This document shows positions 1 to 11,631 of a stretch of DNA of 64,000 bases, in pieces (positions within the stretch are counted from its first letter, which is position 1; each line of letters opens with the position of its first letter). The position numbers were made by a program, and so were the translations under genes. The notes below the pieces were generated by a model, which worked only from the letters and a program-made list of their open reading frames with translations, was not told where the DNA came from and ran no database searches. Origin of the DNA: Diphasiastrum complanatum (taxonomy: Eukaryota > Streptophyta > Lycopodiopsida > Lycopodiales > Lycopodiaceae); the NCBI GenBank assembly GCA_029204225.1, contig CM055112.1:22446578-22510577 (forward strand). The letters are read 5' to 3'.

Positions 1-45
1 ACATTGGTGTTGCTTATTAAGCAACGCCAGTTGTGATTTCCAAAG

Positions 46-885
46 CTAATCTCGGGTGTCCTCGATCGGCTTCAACTCATGGACAGGAGCACGTGGTGCT
101 TGCCTTTTCCTAGATTCGTCAATATCTGATCCTTCGTCTTCTTTCTTGATGGCATCAGACATAGCTAACTTAAGGCTCGTATATTCATCATTGGATTTAA
201 GCTCACATCTAATCCATCTTGGAAGGCCGACTAAGAACCAGATGATGAGCATATGTTCAGAGGGCTGTTCTTGTACTTGACTTTTGAGACGTTTGAAATG
301 CTCAATATAGTCTCGTACTCGTTCATCTTTTGTCATTTTGATATTACTTAGCTTAACAAAAGGGCTTTTTATCAAGCGAAATGGCTTGAAGCGTTTGATA
401 AAGGCCTCCTTCAAGAGTGACCAGTCACGTTTATCATCACGATCAAGGTTAAAAAACCATTCTCATGCTCGATCTATCATAGTCATCGAGAAGAATTGAA
501 TCATGGCGTCGGGTGATGTCTCGCCAGCCATATACATCACACGCATTCTCAAAGATTTGCAAAAATCTTTGAGGGTCCGAACTACCGTCAAACTCTGGTA
601 GATCTAGTTTGGGTGTACGTCTCTCATGATGAGCATTGTGGGTAGCAGAGACTCCATTAAGGTTGGTTCTGACATGGGATGTTTCAACACCATGAACATG
701 GGTTGTAGCTCGCGAGGACTCGACTCTATCATGTTCTTGTCCTTCGAATGGGCTTGTGGATGGCTCGTAGGGTTGGGACCGCATTCGGTAGAATCTATGA
801 CGTCTGATTTGTTCAGCTTCAGGGGACCTGATCTCGTATGGATAATCGTCTGGGACTTGACGATCATTTTGTTGTCCATTGGGTA
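46..885 (-). pseudogene. Ty3/gypsy gag remnant (capsid region)
   Basis: Decayed retrotransposon gag on the minus strand. Near 600 the frame reads TPKLDLPEFDGSSDPQRFLQ, the usual start of the plant Ty3 capsid domain. Between 414 and 46 it reads FIKRFKPFRL, VRDYIEHFKRLKSQ and IIWFLVGLPRWIRCEL, the middle and end of that domain, followed by an acidic stretch (KKEDEGSDIDES). The two halves lie in different frames: a frameshift occurs near 540 and an in-frame TGA near 465. An acidic and arginine-rich leader continues the frame up to about 885. No protease or RT follows, because the window edge cuts the element. It is a relative of the gag at 9694-10398 but clearly a different copy. Confidence 0.85.
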
Positions 886-2680
886 CTGGTTAGTTTTTTG
901 TTGTTTGGATTTTCTGAGTTTATGGTGTTTTTTGGATTTTTTAGGGTGTTGAAGGAAGTGAAGGTGGAGACTCAGTATAAAAAGGGCTTTCTATTGGTAT
1001 GAGTGTTGTTTTTTGAAAAAAAAAATTGATGTTCATGTCTTTTTCTTTTTCTTTTTTTTTCAGGCTCAAAGGTGTTGCGAAGATGGTGGTTCGGTCGAAA
1101 TGGCAATCAGAGGTGTTGATCAAAAGTTATGGTCCGATCGAGATGGGTGTTAATTGCTCCGGTCACGCTTTGACCTTATTGCTTCGGTTGAGATCTGATT
1201 GAATCCCTCCAGTCGAGATTTGATCGCTGCCTTCGACTCTGGTTGACCTCCAGTTGAGATTTGAGTTGGGCTCCGGTTGAGATGTGAGCATGAGCTCCGG
1301 TTGAGATTTGAGCTGGAGCTCCGGTTGAGATTTTAAATTTTTTTTTTTTTGATGCACCTGCGTTGCGTCGGTCAAGATGGTAAGAGAGAGAGGCTCGGCT
1401 GAGATGGTGACGGAGGGAGGTGGAGACGATGGGTAAGCTATGGGTAGAGGATGATGTAGAAGGAGTTGAGGATGTATGCAGGGCGTGGGGATGGTGTGTG
1501 CAGGTCGTTCTGAGCTATGAACGGATCTGGAGACATTTCAGATTGTGTGCATGGGTCCGATCAAAGATAGTCTTGCAGCATATGCCATTTCAGAATGTGA
1601 GTGATGCAAGCAGCAACGGGTCAAATGTTGACAGATCCCTTGCTCCAGAGGACCTGTTGTTTACTTTTCTGCTTCTTACACAGGACCGTTTTTGCCTATT
1701 ATCAGGCTTCATGGCAGTCGTTAGATGGTTTATTGATTGATTTTACAATGCCAACCCAAGTATAAGGACACAAAGTTTCGTTGTAGTATGTTTCTTTTGT
1801 CCTGTCTGTCAGAGGACAACTCAGGGACGTTGCTCCTAAACGCACTTACATTCTACATGGATGCAAGCCAAGAACGCTCATTCACAGATCATCATGCAAA
1901 CCAATGAACGTTCTACAGATTCTACAGCTACCTACTCTTAAAATGAACTAAAACTAGAGCCTACACTACATTAAACTTGCATAAATCCACAAAACAAGAA
2001 GCAAGAAACTAATCTACAGCATGTTAGAAGTCCAAGAATCAAGAAACCAGCCAGTCTATTGATTCTTGGACATCCCAAGAACATCAAGAACTGGATTGTA
2101 CAGAGATATGCAAGAATCACACCACAGATCCAGCCTATTTAGTTTACTTGAATGTTGGCTCCTAGATTAATCCACAAGAAAACATGAAATCTAATCCACT
2201 CTACAAAAGCAACAAATCTAATCCACTCTACAGTCCACAACCACACACAAAAGGAGGGAAGGGGAAGATCATAACTGCATCACTCAAGAAACAAGCATGA
2301 TCAAGGAGCTCAATGGTTGCACCAAACTCGTGAAGGCTTGGAGTTGATACAAATCACAAAAAGCTCCTCTTCACAAAGAGGGAGTCTCTTAAATAAGCAA
2401 GAGAGCTCCTTAGGTGGCATCCTACTTGTTATTACTAACTAGCATTTCTCGGCTCTCATACTCGGATCTCAGTCTTCATTAGTCTCGTCTTCTTAGAGAC
2501 CTCCTCAGTCTAAGGTGAGAGGTGCTCTTGAGTTGCTCTGTCCGAGTATCTTGGGGATTCGACAAAATCAGCCAACAGCAACTTTTATGATACTAGAATA
2601 AACTTTAGAAGAAGGAGCTTTTCCTTCTTCAAGTTGCTTAGCTTTGACCCTCTAAAATCCTTCAACAATGTCTTTACATG
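886..2680. other. Non-coding stretch, probably element leader and flank
   Basis: No credible gene was seen on either strand. The first part, next to the gag start, is probably the leader of the same Ty3 element and holds T-rich runs and a minisatellite. From about 1850 to 2560 the sequence is unique-looking. Near 2453 there is a block (TCTCGGCTCTCATACTCGG) that resembles one at 18634 (TCTCCGCTCTCAGACTCGG), suggesting a shared, unidentified repeat. Confidence 0.4.
1190..1335. repeat. Minisatellite, units of about 25-27 bp
   Basis: Imperfect tandem copies of a unit built around CTCCGGTTGAGATTTGAG. At least five copies are recognisable, the last three most alike. On the minus strand this creates a repetitive S-Q-P-E-L-rich reading frame that is a by-product of the repeat. 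Confidence 0.7.
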
Positions 2681-3060
2681 AAGAGAGTCTATAACCTGTA
2701 ATCCATTGTGAAAGATTTCAAATATCCCAACCCATCTTGATCATAGAATTTTCTCTTCCATTTTTGCTTAGCCCCAATCATGATAGAAGAATACTTTGAC
2801 CATTGCAATTCAACACCAAATAATTTTTTCTCTTGGGAATTCCACTTGAGCAAAATTACATGGTACACCATATGCAAACATTATGTTATCCATGGCTAAA
2901 ATAATTCCCATACATTTGTACCCTTCTCCATTGTCATTAACATAAAGAAATACATATGTCTTCTTTTCATTTGGTCCAATAGATTCCATATACCAAGATG
3001 TATCTTTTGAAACTTCCATCCTTACATCTACCTCCACGTCTAAATATCATGACAAGAATT
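2681..3060 (-). other. Short broken reading frames, not recognised
   Basis: Two overlapping minus-strand frames (3037-2810 and 2877-2689) have a protein-like composition, for example the stretch YVFLYVNDNGEGYKCMG, and could be pieces of one frameshifted gene. I do not recognise the family, there is no start or splice context, and no function is proposed. Confidence 0.25.
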
Positions 3061-3179
3061 CGCTTCAATAGCCCTCGTGTTATTTTATTCCACAACATAC
3101 ATTTCTTTCTCCATGTCTGCAACTAGTATCCGCAATGATAAAATAAACAAATAAACATGTACCAAAACAACAAAAGTAC

Positions 3180-4760
3180 TAATCATGTCTACTTTATTCA
3201 CACTCGATAGACAATGTCTGTGAAGGTAGAGAGAACCAAGAAGAAGGGCTTCCAACATGCCATGTATGTGCTTAATGAGGTCTAGTGTGTATAACCTTGT
3301 CTACTTCGTTCATGTTTGTATGTCCTTAGTGAGAGCTAGTGTGTATAGCCTTGTGTGCCTAATTCATGCTTGACAAACGATGTCAGTCAAGATGGAAGGA
3401 AGGATGAGTAAGGGTCGCCCACAGGTGGTGGATGTGCTTAGTGATGGCTAGTGCTTAGTTTGTGCATAGAGCCCTCTATGTTTCATTCATGCTTCATAGA
3501 TGATGTCCATCAAGATGGAAGGAAGCAAGAGTAAGGAATGCTTAGATGTGATGTATGTGCTTAGTAAGAGGAGAAGCAAGGTGAAGGGTTGAAACATGAA
3601 ATGTATGTGCTTAGTGAGAGCTAGTGCATATAACCTTGTGTGCTTTGATGGATGATGTCCCTCAAGATGGAAGGAAGCAAGAGTAAGGGTCCTCCACTGA
3701 CGAGGAGGGAAGTGAGAAGAAGGAATGCTCAAATGTGATGTATATGCTTAGTAAGAGGAGAATCAGAGTGAAGGGTTGCCACATTAGATGTACGTCCTTA
3801 GTGAGAGCTAGTGCATACAGCCTTGTGCTTTATTAATGTTTGACGGATGACGTTCATCAAGATGGACGGAAGCTAGAGTAAGGGTCACCCACATGTGGTG
3901 TATGTGCTTAGTAATGGCTAGTGCTTAGTCTGTGCTGAGATCCTTGTGTGCTTCATTCATGCTTGATGGACGAAGTGTTGCCACATGAGATGTATGTGCT
4001 TAGCGAGAGCTAGTCCATATATCCTTGTGTGCTTCATTCATGCTTTTTGATGGACGAGATTCATCAAGATGAAGGGAAGAAAGAGTAAGGGACACCCACG
4101 TCTGGTATATTTGCTCAGTGATGAGAAGTGCTTATTTTGAGCTTAGAGCCTTTTCACTTCATTCATGCTTAACGGATGACGTCCATCAAGATGGAGAGAA
4201 ATGTGGAGAAGGAATGCTCAGATTGGATGGATGTGCTTAGTGAGATGAGAAGGTGAAGGGTTGGTACATGAGATGTATGTGCTTAGTGAGAGCTAGTGTG
4301 TATAGCCTTGTGTGCTTCATTCATGCTTGACGTACGACATCCATCAAGATAGTAAAAAACAAGAGTAAGGGTCGTCTGCATGTGGTGTATGTGCTTAGTA
4401 ATGGCTAGTGCTTAGTCTGTGCTTAGAGCCTTGTGTGTTCATTCATGCTTGATGGACAAGCAAGGTGAAGGGTTGCCACATGCGATGTATGTGCTTAGTG
4501 AGAGCTAGTGCGTACAACCTTGTGTGTTTCATTTATGCTTGAGATGGAGGCTGCAAGCAAGAATGAGAATCGCCCACGTGCGCGGTGTATGTGCTTACTG
4601 AGAAACGCATCGAGAAGGAATGCTCACATGCTATGCAAAATTGCCATATAGGGGATATGAGCCATTGCTCGGTTTGTAAATCATTACGGTGTCCATCAAT
4701 GTAGAGGGAAACAAGGAGAAGGACTATCTATGTGCTTGGTGAGGGCTTCTAATTGTATAC
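3180..4760. repeat. Irregular complex satellite, about 1.6 kb
   Basis: Two or three sub-unit types alternate: GTGCTTAGTGAGAGCTAGTG (near 3315, 3608, 3797, 3999, 4279 and 4493), CTTAGTAATGGCTAGTGCTT (near 3437, 3909 and 4395) and GATGTCCATCAAGATGGA-like copies. A GAAGGAATGCTCA segment also recurs (3534, 3720, 4209, 4615). Spacing of the first sub-unit is about 190-290 bp, so the array is a mosaic and not a uniform head-to-tail satellite. Copies have diverged by substitutions and indels. No coding potential is supported. Confidence 0.85.
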
Positions 4761-5439
4761 TTCATTTGTGTAATTGTCTATTCTCTACTCCATTGACTTA
4801 AACAAAAACTTAATATGAACTTAAAAAATGTTTATTCAAATTTTCCCTCCAAAAAGAATTCCCTCCAAAATTGCCTATTTCAATTTTTTCCTACAACTTA
4901 GATTTACATTATAACCCCCCTAGAAGAACTTTATTGTTATTTCAAAGTGTTGGCCCTCTTTTCTCCTTAAACTTAGCTTTTAGTGTCTATTCCTTCCTCC
5001 AAAATTTACAACTTTTAGTTTTCTAGCTGGTTGTTTATGTTTTATATGTTGTATAGTTTTTTGTGTAGGTTCCTCATGAAATAAGAAGAAAGAAGAAAAG
5101 GAGAAGGATGGAGTAACATACTTGGAAAGGCAAAGATGGAATCGATGTGCTGGAGCAAGGAGGTGAGCACCGTAGAGGACCAAGGTATGTATGTCTTTAT
5201 TTCTTTATAGGTTGAGATGGATTGGATCTATGACACAGGAGGGTGATGGACAAATCATGCAGTCTATTTCTATAGAACAAGATCCATGTAAGTTGAGTGC
5301 TACACATATTTACAAGTGTACATGGAGTGGGTGTGGTCTAGCACCCCCAAAAGTCAAGATAAATAACTTTTAATATTCTTCACAAACAAGACTTAGTGAA
5401 ACTTGATATCTCAAATCATAGTGTTTTATGGCAATGGTT
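4761..5439. other. Unassigned flank of the satellite
   Basis: AT-rich sequence between the complex satellite and the next AT-rich repeat. Short open frames exist on both strands but none has family resemblance, splice context or biased codon use. Confidence 0.3.
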
Positions 5440-5900
5440 TATATGTTTAATTATTTATATTTCAATTGTAATCAAATGATATTTGTTATTTCTAGCATTA
5501 GTAATCCATTAACTTGATGATTTATTACTCTATTTATTAGAATTTGTGTATTTGTATTTCATATTTTGATTACAACACATGCTTACAATATGATTGTGAT
5601 ATTTCAAATCATAGTTGCTTTATGATATTTCATTTGCTAGCAAATGGTATTTGTTATTCTAACAATTGTTATTTCTACCATTAATAACTCATTAACTAAA
5701 TGATTTATTACTCTAACACATAATAAATATAATGGTTTATTATGAGGTGAGATTTGTTATTCTAACATCTAGTAAATATGATTTCTTACCAGATGATATT
5801 TGTTATTTTAACATCTATTATCAAATGAGATTTGTTATTGTAATATCTAGTAAATTCAATTTTCTAGCATTACTAACTCATTAGCTTTTTCCACAAAAAA
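5440..5900. repeat. AT-rich region with recurrent short motif
   Basis: Variants of GATATTTGTTATTCTAACATCTAGTAAAT recur in shorter pieces at least six times, for example near 5472, 5647, 5750, 5800 and 5830, alternating with copies of TCATTAACTnnATGATTTATTACTC. This is an old, degraded tandem repeat. Confidence 0.6.
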
Positions 5901-7215
5901 TATGGGCAACCAAAGAAAAATTCTTTTCAAGTTTTTACGTACATCTATCTACCAGTTAATAGATGGTTTTAACAACACTGAGCTAGAGGAAGTTGTTTCC
6001 AAAAAGGCTCATGTGAGTGAACTTATGAACGAAATAGTTCAAGCGGCATGAAAGGAATACAACTCCAATGTAGATAAAATTACGGAAATATTTCTATTTC
6101 TAGTTGTGCATCGTCCAGAAGAGGTGCACAAAAACTCTCTTGTAAAATTTGTTGTTTGCTTTTGTTGTTGGGAATCGAACTTGGAGATGGATGCCGAGAT
6201 GATGAGCCCACATCACTTCAATTACTTCCCTTGTCTAATGGGAAGGTGTTTAGAGTTGGGTCTTCGTCAAGGTCTGTCAAGTCAATCATGTTGTGACTAT
6301 GACTAGTAATAATTGTTGATCGACCTCTCTTTTTTTATGTTTTTTCATTTATTATAGCTATCAACCTAGACAATGCCTCTTGGACCAAACGACTAGTACA
6401 TCTCGCGATCGATGATTAGTACCCCCACCTAAAAGATGTTCTCTAATTCTAGGAGTGCCACCGGACTTTTGCAAGTGCACTCCCAATCCATAAATTTGAT
6501 AATTTTTTTGGCAAATTGCGACTCAGGACCAGATAACTTTCTAGAAAGTTTCTTCTTGGGTTGAACCGATTTTCCCCCTAGATGTTGATGGCATATCACT
6601 AGCGATCTGCGATGTATTGAAGCACGCATGATGAAGGAATTTAAAAACTATATGAAGAATATGGATATTAACGATTAATTATGAAATCTAATGATGCTAC
6701 TTGTGAACAAAAAATATCTCTATTATAGAGATAATGATCCACTCGTAAACATCAATCTACATTTCTTTCAGAGGAGCACATACCAAAGTCCATAAAAGAG
6801 ACGATAATCAACTGTCCAAAAAGAAACATTTCATTATAGATTGTAATTAGCTTTTGATGAAAATTGAGAGCCAATTGATCCTTAATCATAAAGACATTGA
6901 CCAAACAATGTACATCGTTTCTAAATATCATCAAGAAAAGCATCTACGGAAGTCATGAAGGTGACTAGAATAGACTTTTTAGGATAAATATTTTTATAGG
7001 CCCTATATGAAGATTATCAAGATTGGTTTTAACATAAAAACGAGACACTATTAATGTGGAATTGCGAATCAATCCATCCCTAAGATAGAGATATTGGTCC
7101 AACAAAACACATCATTTTTAAATTATCAAGATAAGAAACTACCATTGGAACTTGACTTGAACTTAAGTTCGCATATTTTAATCCAATACTAATTTTGAGT
7201 GAATTTTGTACATTA
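5901..7215. other. Unassigned region downstream of a Ty3 gag-pro frame
   Basis: For the minus-strand element next to it, this is where reverse transcriptase, RNase H and integrase would be expected. I read both strands and found only short frames with stops (for example 6943-6752 and 6629-6429, minus) and none of the RT or integrase hallmarks. Either pol was deleted or the region is unrelated flank. Confidence 0.4.
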
Positions 7216-9225
7216 TTATACAGTTTGGAACAAAAGGAGTTTTTTATATTGTTCACGATGTGCTTTGGGTAACATGAGAACCACATCATCCAGTGTATAG
7301 CGTTTAAAATGTTCGGGCATCTCATGCTGGACTCTATATGCTTGTTCTTTGTCAAAAGGATGTGTCTTGGATCTTTGCTTAGCCTTTTTAGCAAGAATTG
7401 ATCGTGGAGGTGATGACTTCTGAGAAGATAAACTCTTCTTTGAAGGTGAAGACTTCCTAGATGGTGATGTCTTGCTAGAACTTTGACTTCCAGAATCATC
7501 CTTGACTTTTCCATTGCCTTTATCCAGTAAGGGTGGCACATTCTTTGAATCAATTTTGTGAGGAGGATTTTCCCATTGAAGGACCGTATTATAATGTTGC
7601 TTGGCTTGTTTCTTCATCATTGAACCTGTGATCCTGTCTTCCTTCAATATAACTACTTTTGGCAGTTTTATTGTTGGTTCATCAGGAATATTACGCACTC
7701 CAAATCTGCTCGAATCCATATGATTTAGAATTTGCTCATCATTAAGTTTTGCATTGTCATCATAAGTCAAGGCATGACTCATAGGAATGAGTTCATCTTC
7801 AATCGGATCTGGTATAGGCTCCGTTGATATCCAAGCTACATTCAGCACATTCAATGGAAAAGTGATTGGTGTATCCAAGATTCGATCCAATAATGAAATC
7901 TCGTTCAAATCTGATTGATTATCTTGTTGACACATATATCCTGCTGTACAGTCAATCGTTGTAAGAGCTTCATTCCAGTTGACAGTATCGGTTTGAGAGT
8001 CGTAATGAACTCTCAAATTTTTTACTGTTCGGTCAGAGGTATGATCCGTTGTTGATGAATCATCATCCTCTTTTTGACCCATTGGTTTGATAATCCAAGT
8101 TACAGGATCAACCTTGACTGCACATTCACGATTTTCAAAAGTGATTTTTCCAATACCCCAGTTATGAATCACTTGCGCAACTTGTAACCATGGGCGTCCC
8201 AATAGGACTCGGTAGACATTTTGTGTTTCTGGTAAGTCCATTACTACAAAAGTAATAACGAACTGTACTCCGGCAATTCTAACAGATATATCTTCAACCA
8301 TTCCTTGCGGATGAACTGTCATTTGATCAACTAGCTTAATGGCAAAAGTCGCAGGTTTTGTCTTTGTAAGGCACCATTTTGCACATAGCTTTGTAGAAAT
8401 CAGGTTAACTCCAAAACTGCCATCTATCACGGTTGCTTCATTAGGAAATTGCTTATGTTGTATCGGCAAGGTGATATTTTTTTGCTCACTTTTCCAAGCT
8501 ACTCCAACATGGAGTACTTCATTAGATTCTTCAAATCCAGCACAAAAAAGTGGCTCTTGATGGACTTCTAGTTCAGCTTGAGTTAGCTTTTGTGCTAATA
8601 CTTCTTTCACTTTTGGCACCAACTTCAGAAACTCTCCCAACGAAATATTCATCTTACTAGACAAAATATTCATGAGCAGTTCTGTTTGCGGTGCTTCCGG
8701 TTCAGTCATCTTGAAGGGTTCTTCATGATGATGCAACTGAGCATTCATATCTATACGTGGATTATTCGGTCGTTGCACTGGTAAAGATTGAACTTCGGTT
8801 GTTGCTCTAGCAACTTCAAGTTTCTCTTCCTCTTGAAAATGTTTAATCCACTGTCTCATATCCTGATATGTTCTCTTTTCTGCATGAAGATCTGGATAGA
8901 CTCCAGATGTTGTTGGTATATCAGTTAATGGTATAGAATCATCAAGTACTGGATCTGCTACAAGTTCTTTCTGCTTCTGTGCTCTGGTAAACACCATCAA
9001 GGGTACACTTGGTTTATTTTGAGCTATTGGTCTTTGGTTGATTGTTATCAAACTTACAGGTGGCTCAGGTCTTGCTGGACATTCCTTATAGCAATGCCCA
9101 TAACCACATTCACAACAGAATGGTACAAATTTGTCTTTATTTGGACATTCTACAACTCTGTGATTTTCTCCACATGCAAAGCATCCAAGTGGTGCTCTGG
9201 TCCAGTTTCTAGACGCTTGTTGTCA
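7216..9225 (-). pseudogene. Ty3 zinc-knuckle and retropepsin region
   Basis: A frame open for about 670 codons. At its N-terminal end are two zinc knuckles (GCFACGENHRVVECP and FCCECGYGHCYKECP). Then comes a linker rich in charged residues and a retropepsin-like fold: the loop VIDGSFGVNLIST around the expected catalytic Asp and the C-terminal block RVLLGRPWLQVAQVIHNW. The active-site triad reads D-G-S and not D-S/T-G, close to the D-G-G form seen in related plant elements. The frame ends in a lysine/serine-rich tail with repeated SSPSKK-like blocks and a stop at 7216. Upstream, a TGA near 9223 separates it from the rest of gag. Confidence 0.8.
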
Positions 9226-9485
9226 CACGACAGCATAAATAGCATATTGTTCTGAAGATCCACCTTCATGATCATTAGTATAGTTCCATTGCTCGGCACT
9301 TTTGTAAGGTTCTGGTTCATCAAATTAGCAAGAAGAGCAGGGTGCTTTGGTGAGGTAGGTAAGGCTAATTGTTTCGGGTATCCAAGAGTAGATTGACGAG
9401 GTCTAGCTGCCGGATTTCCTCCATAATGTGGTTCTCCATATCCCATCTGGGCATACTGTTGCTGAATTATCCGAATATTGAAGTT

Positions 9486-9719
9486 TCAAAAAGCAGTCTC
9501 ATGATCAGGTGAATTACACAAATGGCATATACTGATTTCCATTTGTTTTTTCAATTGAGGACACTCATTCACTATGTGATTTCTTGTACAACTAGAACAC
9601 CAAACATTTTTCCTGGTAGGAAAAGTATTTGCAAACTTCTCAGGTTCCTTGTTTGCTTGTCCATGGAAATCTTCCAATGCTTTGATCTTCTCATCAAATT
9701 GCGACTGCAACTTTTCCAT
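9486..9719 (-). pseudogene. Ty3 gag C-terminal zinc knuckles
   Basis: Continuation of gag in another frame. It holds two further knuckles: VWCSSCTRNHIVNECP, spaced C-x2-C-x3-H-x4-C, and ICHLCNSPDHETAF, spaced C-x2-C-x4-H and then broken. Between 9480 and 9225 the link to the next part of gag runs through QWNYTNDHEGG with a frame change and stops. These domains would bind the element's RNA during packaging. Confidence 0.7.
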
Positions 9720-10398
9720 TTGTTTCTGTTGGTTCTTCCCGAGTTTCTCGAACTCTATTGAGCATCATTTCTATAGTAGCATTGACATTCATTGATGCAA
9801 TATTAGTGGATGTTATAGTGGTCTGCCTTGCTATATAAGGCAACATACTGACATTCGGCTCATCGTCTGAATCTTCATCTTCCTTCTGAATTGCATAATC
9901 CATAGCATTTTGCAAAATTGCGTACTCATTATGGCGTTTCAGCTCACGTCTGATCCTTTTAGGTAAATTTGACAAAAACCAAATCAACACGGCATCTTTG
10001 TTAATCAACTCAGGTTTGCACTCAGATCTGAGGTGTTTTATCTGTTCAATGTAATCTTGAACCATTTCCTGCTTTCCCATTTTAATTTTACTTAAAAGTA
10101 GATTACGGTCTTCCATAAACTTCCGAAGTTTGAACCGTGTGATAAGGGCTCGTTTAACAGTCTCCCAATCTATACATTTAGTTTCATCTTGATTATAGTA
10201 CCAATCTTGTGCTGCACCTGTTAAGGCCATAAGAAAAAGCTTAAGTTTATCTTGGGGAAAAACTTTGCCATAGACTTCACAAGATTCAGAATAGATATGA
10301 AGAAATCTAATTGGATCTGTTAATCCATTGTATTTGGATAGATCCAAACGGGGTGCTCTCCTAACAATGATTGGATTGACTTCTTGAGGGGTAGCCAT
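9694..10398 (-). pseudogene. Ty3/gypsy gag capsid domain
   Basis: A 234-codon frame starting MATPQEVNPIIVRRAPRLDL. The capsid (Retrotrans_gag) core follows: LSKYNGLTDPIRFLHIYSES, LFLMALTGAAQDWYY, WETVKRALITRFKL, VQDYIEQIKHLRSE and VLIWFLSNLPKRIRREL. It ends with the acidic KEDEDSDDEP stretch. The ATG at 10398 lies just after the leader and is a natural gag start. This part is intact; the frame breaks where the knuckle region begins. Confidence 0.9.
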
Positions 10399-10399
10399 C

Positions 10400-11610
10400 T
10401 TTATAGATTAAATCAAACAGACAATGAGATTGGATCTAGATTTTCAATCAAAACTATCTCAGATTAGATCTGCTAGATTTCTTCCACTTGACAAGAATCA
10501 GATTCCTGAACTGTGAAAAAGATTCCTAAGATCAACCAATCGATACTTCTCAAAAATAAAAAATTCTCAAAATCAAAATCAAACTGAATCAGATTTGACC
10601 CAAAATTTGATAGAAACTTGATCTGGAAAATCAAAACCAAAAAATATAATTGGCGAAGGTTCCTTAGGCTAAGATTGACTGGACGAAGGTTAACAGTGCT
10701 ATTTTTTAGTAAAAACTCTCTGATCAGGCTTTTTTAACAAATTCTATGGAAATAACCTTCACCAAACTCTCAAACTGAAAATCTAAAACAAATAAAGCTA
10801 GGATAGAACTAGCGAAGGTTCCTGGCACATTAAAACACAATTTATGTAGTTTGGCGAGGGTAAAAATAGAGATTTTCTATAATTCGGATATAATGAATGT
10901 TTGCCGAACTCAAAAATAATAAATTACTATAAATAGAATCATTAGAAAACTCGGCGAAGGTTTTGGCAAAGAATCAAGAGTAATACTGGTATTTTTGCAA
11001 AAAAAGAGACTTTTTTGGCAAAAATATGACAATATGACAACTGATCCTCTGAGAAACCTTTTATTTCTGATATTATTCTTCGTCAACCTAGTAGTAGATA
11101 GATTTGAATCACACCTATGCACAGTGAATCGGGCGAAGGTTCTTTTTCTATATTTTTAGGGTTTTGGTGATTTTTTAATATTTTTTGGTGGTTTTTTTTT
11201 ATGTTTCTGAAAATCTACTAGGAAGGATTGCTCGCCCTTCAAACTGAAGGTTCTGTGATCAGAACTGAAGGTGTCTGCAACTCGGCAAACGTTTCTTGAA
11301 AGAGACAAAAAGTTATCAGCTCTGATGATGATTTTTGCTTTCTTTTGACCAAAATCTAACAGATTTGACTAATTTTTGTTGTTTTTTCTGATATCTCAGA
11401 TTTAAATGGATTTTAAGATTGGTAATCCAAATAGCTTTTCTTCTTCCACAATCAAATTAGATTTTAAACAAGCAAATCCACTCAAATCATGCAAAATCGC
11501 TCTCAAACTAGCCCTAAATGCAGATTTAACACTATTCATGCCACAACAAGATGCCTAATGCAAGCTAACCATCCAGCAAACATGCTGCAAACTAGAAAAT
11601 TGGCGTAGGT
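10400..11610 (-). other. Ty3 leader with recurrent AACCTTCGCC motif
   Basis: The untranslated leader between primer site and gag. The plus-strand decamer GGCGAAGGTT or close variants recurs at 10651, 10681, 10811, 10851, 10951, 11131, 11241, 11261 and 11601, with one inverted copy near 10753. In element orientation the motif reads AACCTTCGCC. The intervening sequence is not repetitive, so this is a dispersed motif and not a minisatellite. Confidence 0.65.
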
Positions 11611-11627
11611 CCCCGACAACGGCGCCA
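11611..11627 (-). promoter_or_regulatory. Primer-binding site, tRNA-Asp type
   Basis: The plus strand reads CCCCGACAACGGCGCCA, which matches the 3' end of plant tRNA-Asp (CCCCGGCAACGGCGCCA) with one mismatch. The site primes minus-strand DNA synthesis of the element and lies 4 bp inside the inferred LTR end. Confidence 0.8.
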
Positions 11628-11631
11628 AAAT

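Noticed and set aside
5902-6051. A 49-codon frame starting MGNQRKILFKFL with a helical look
   Set aside because: Short, no family recognised, and no promoter, splice or neighbour support.
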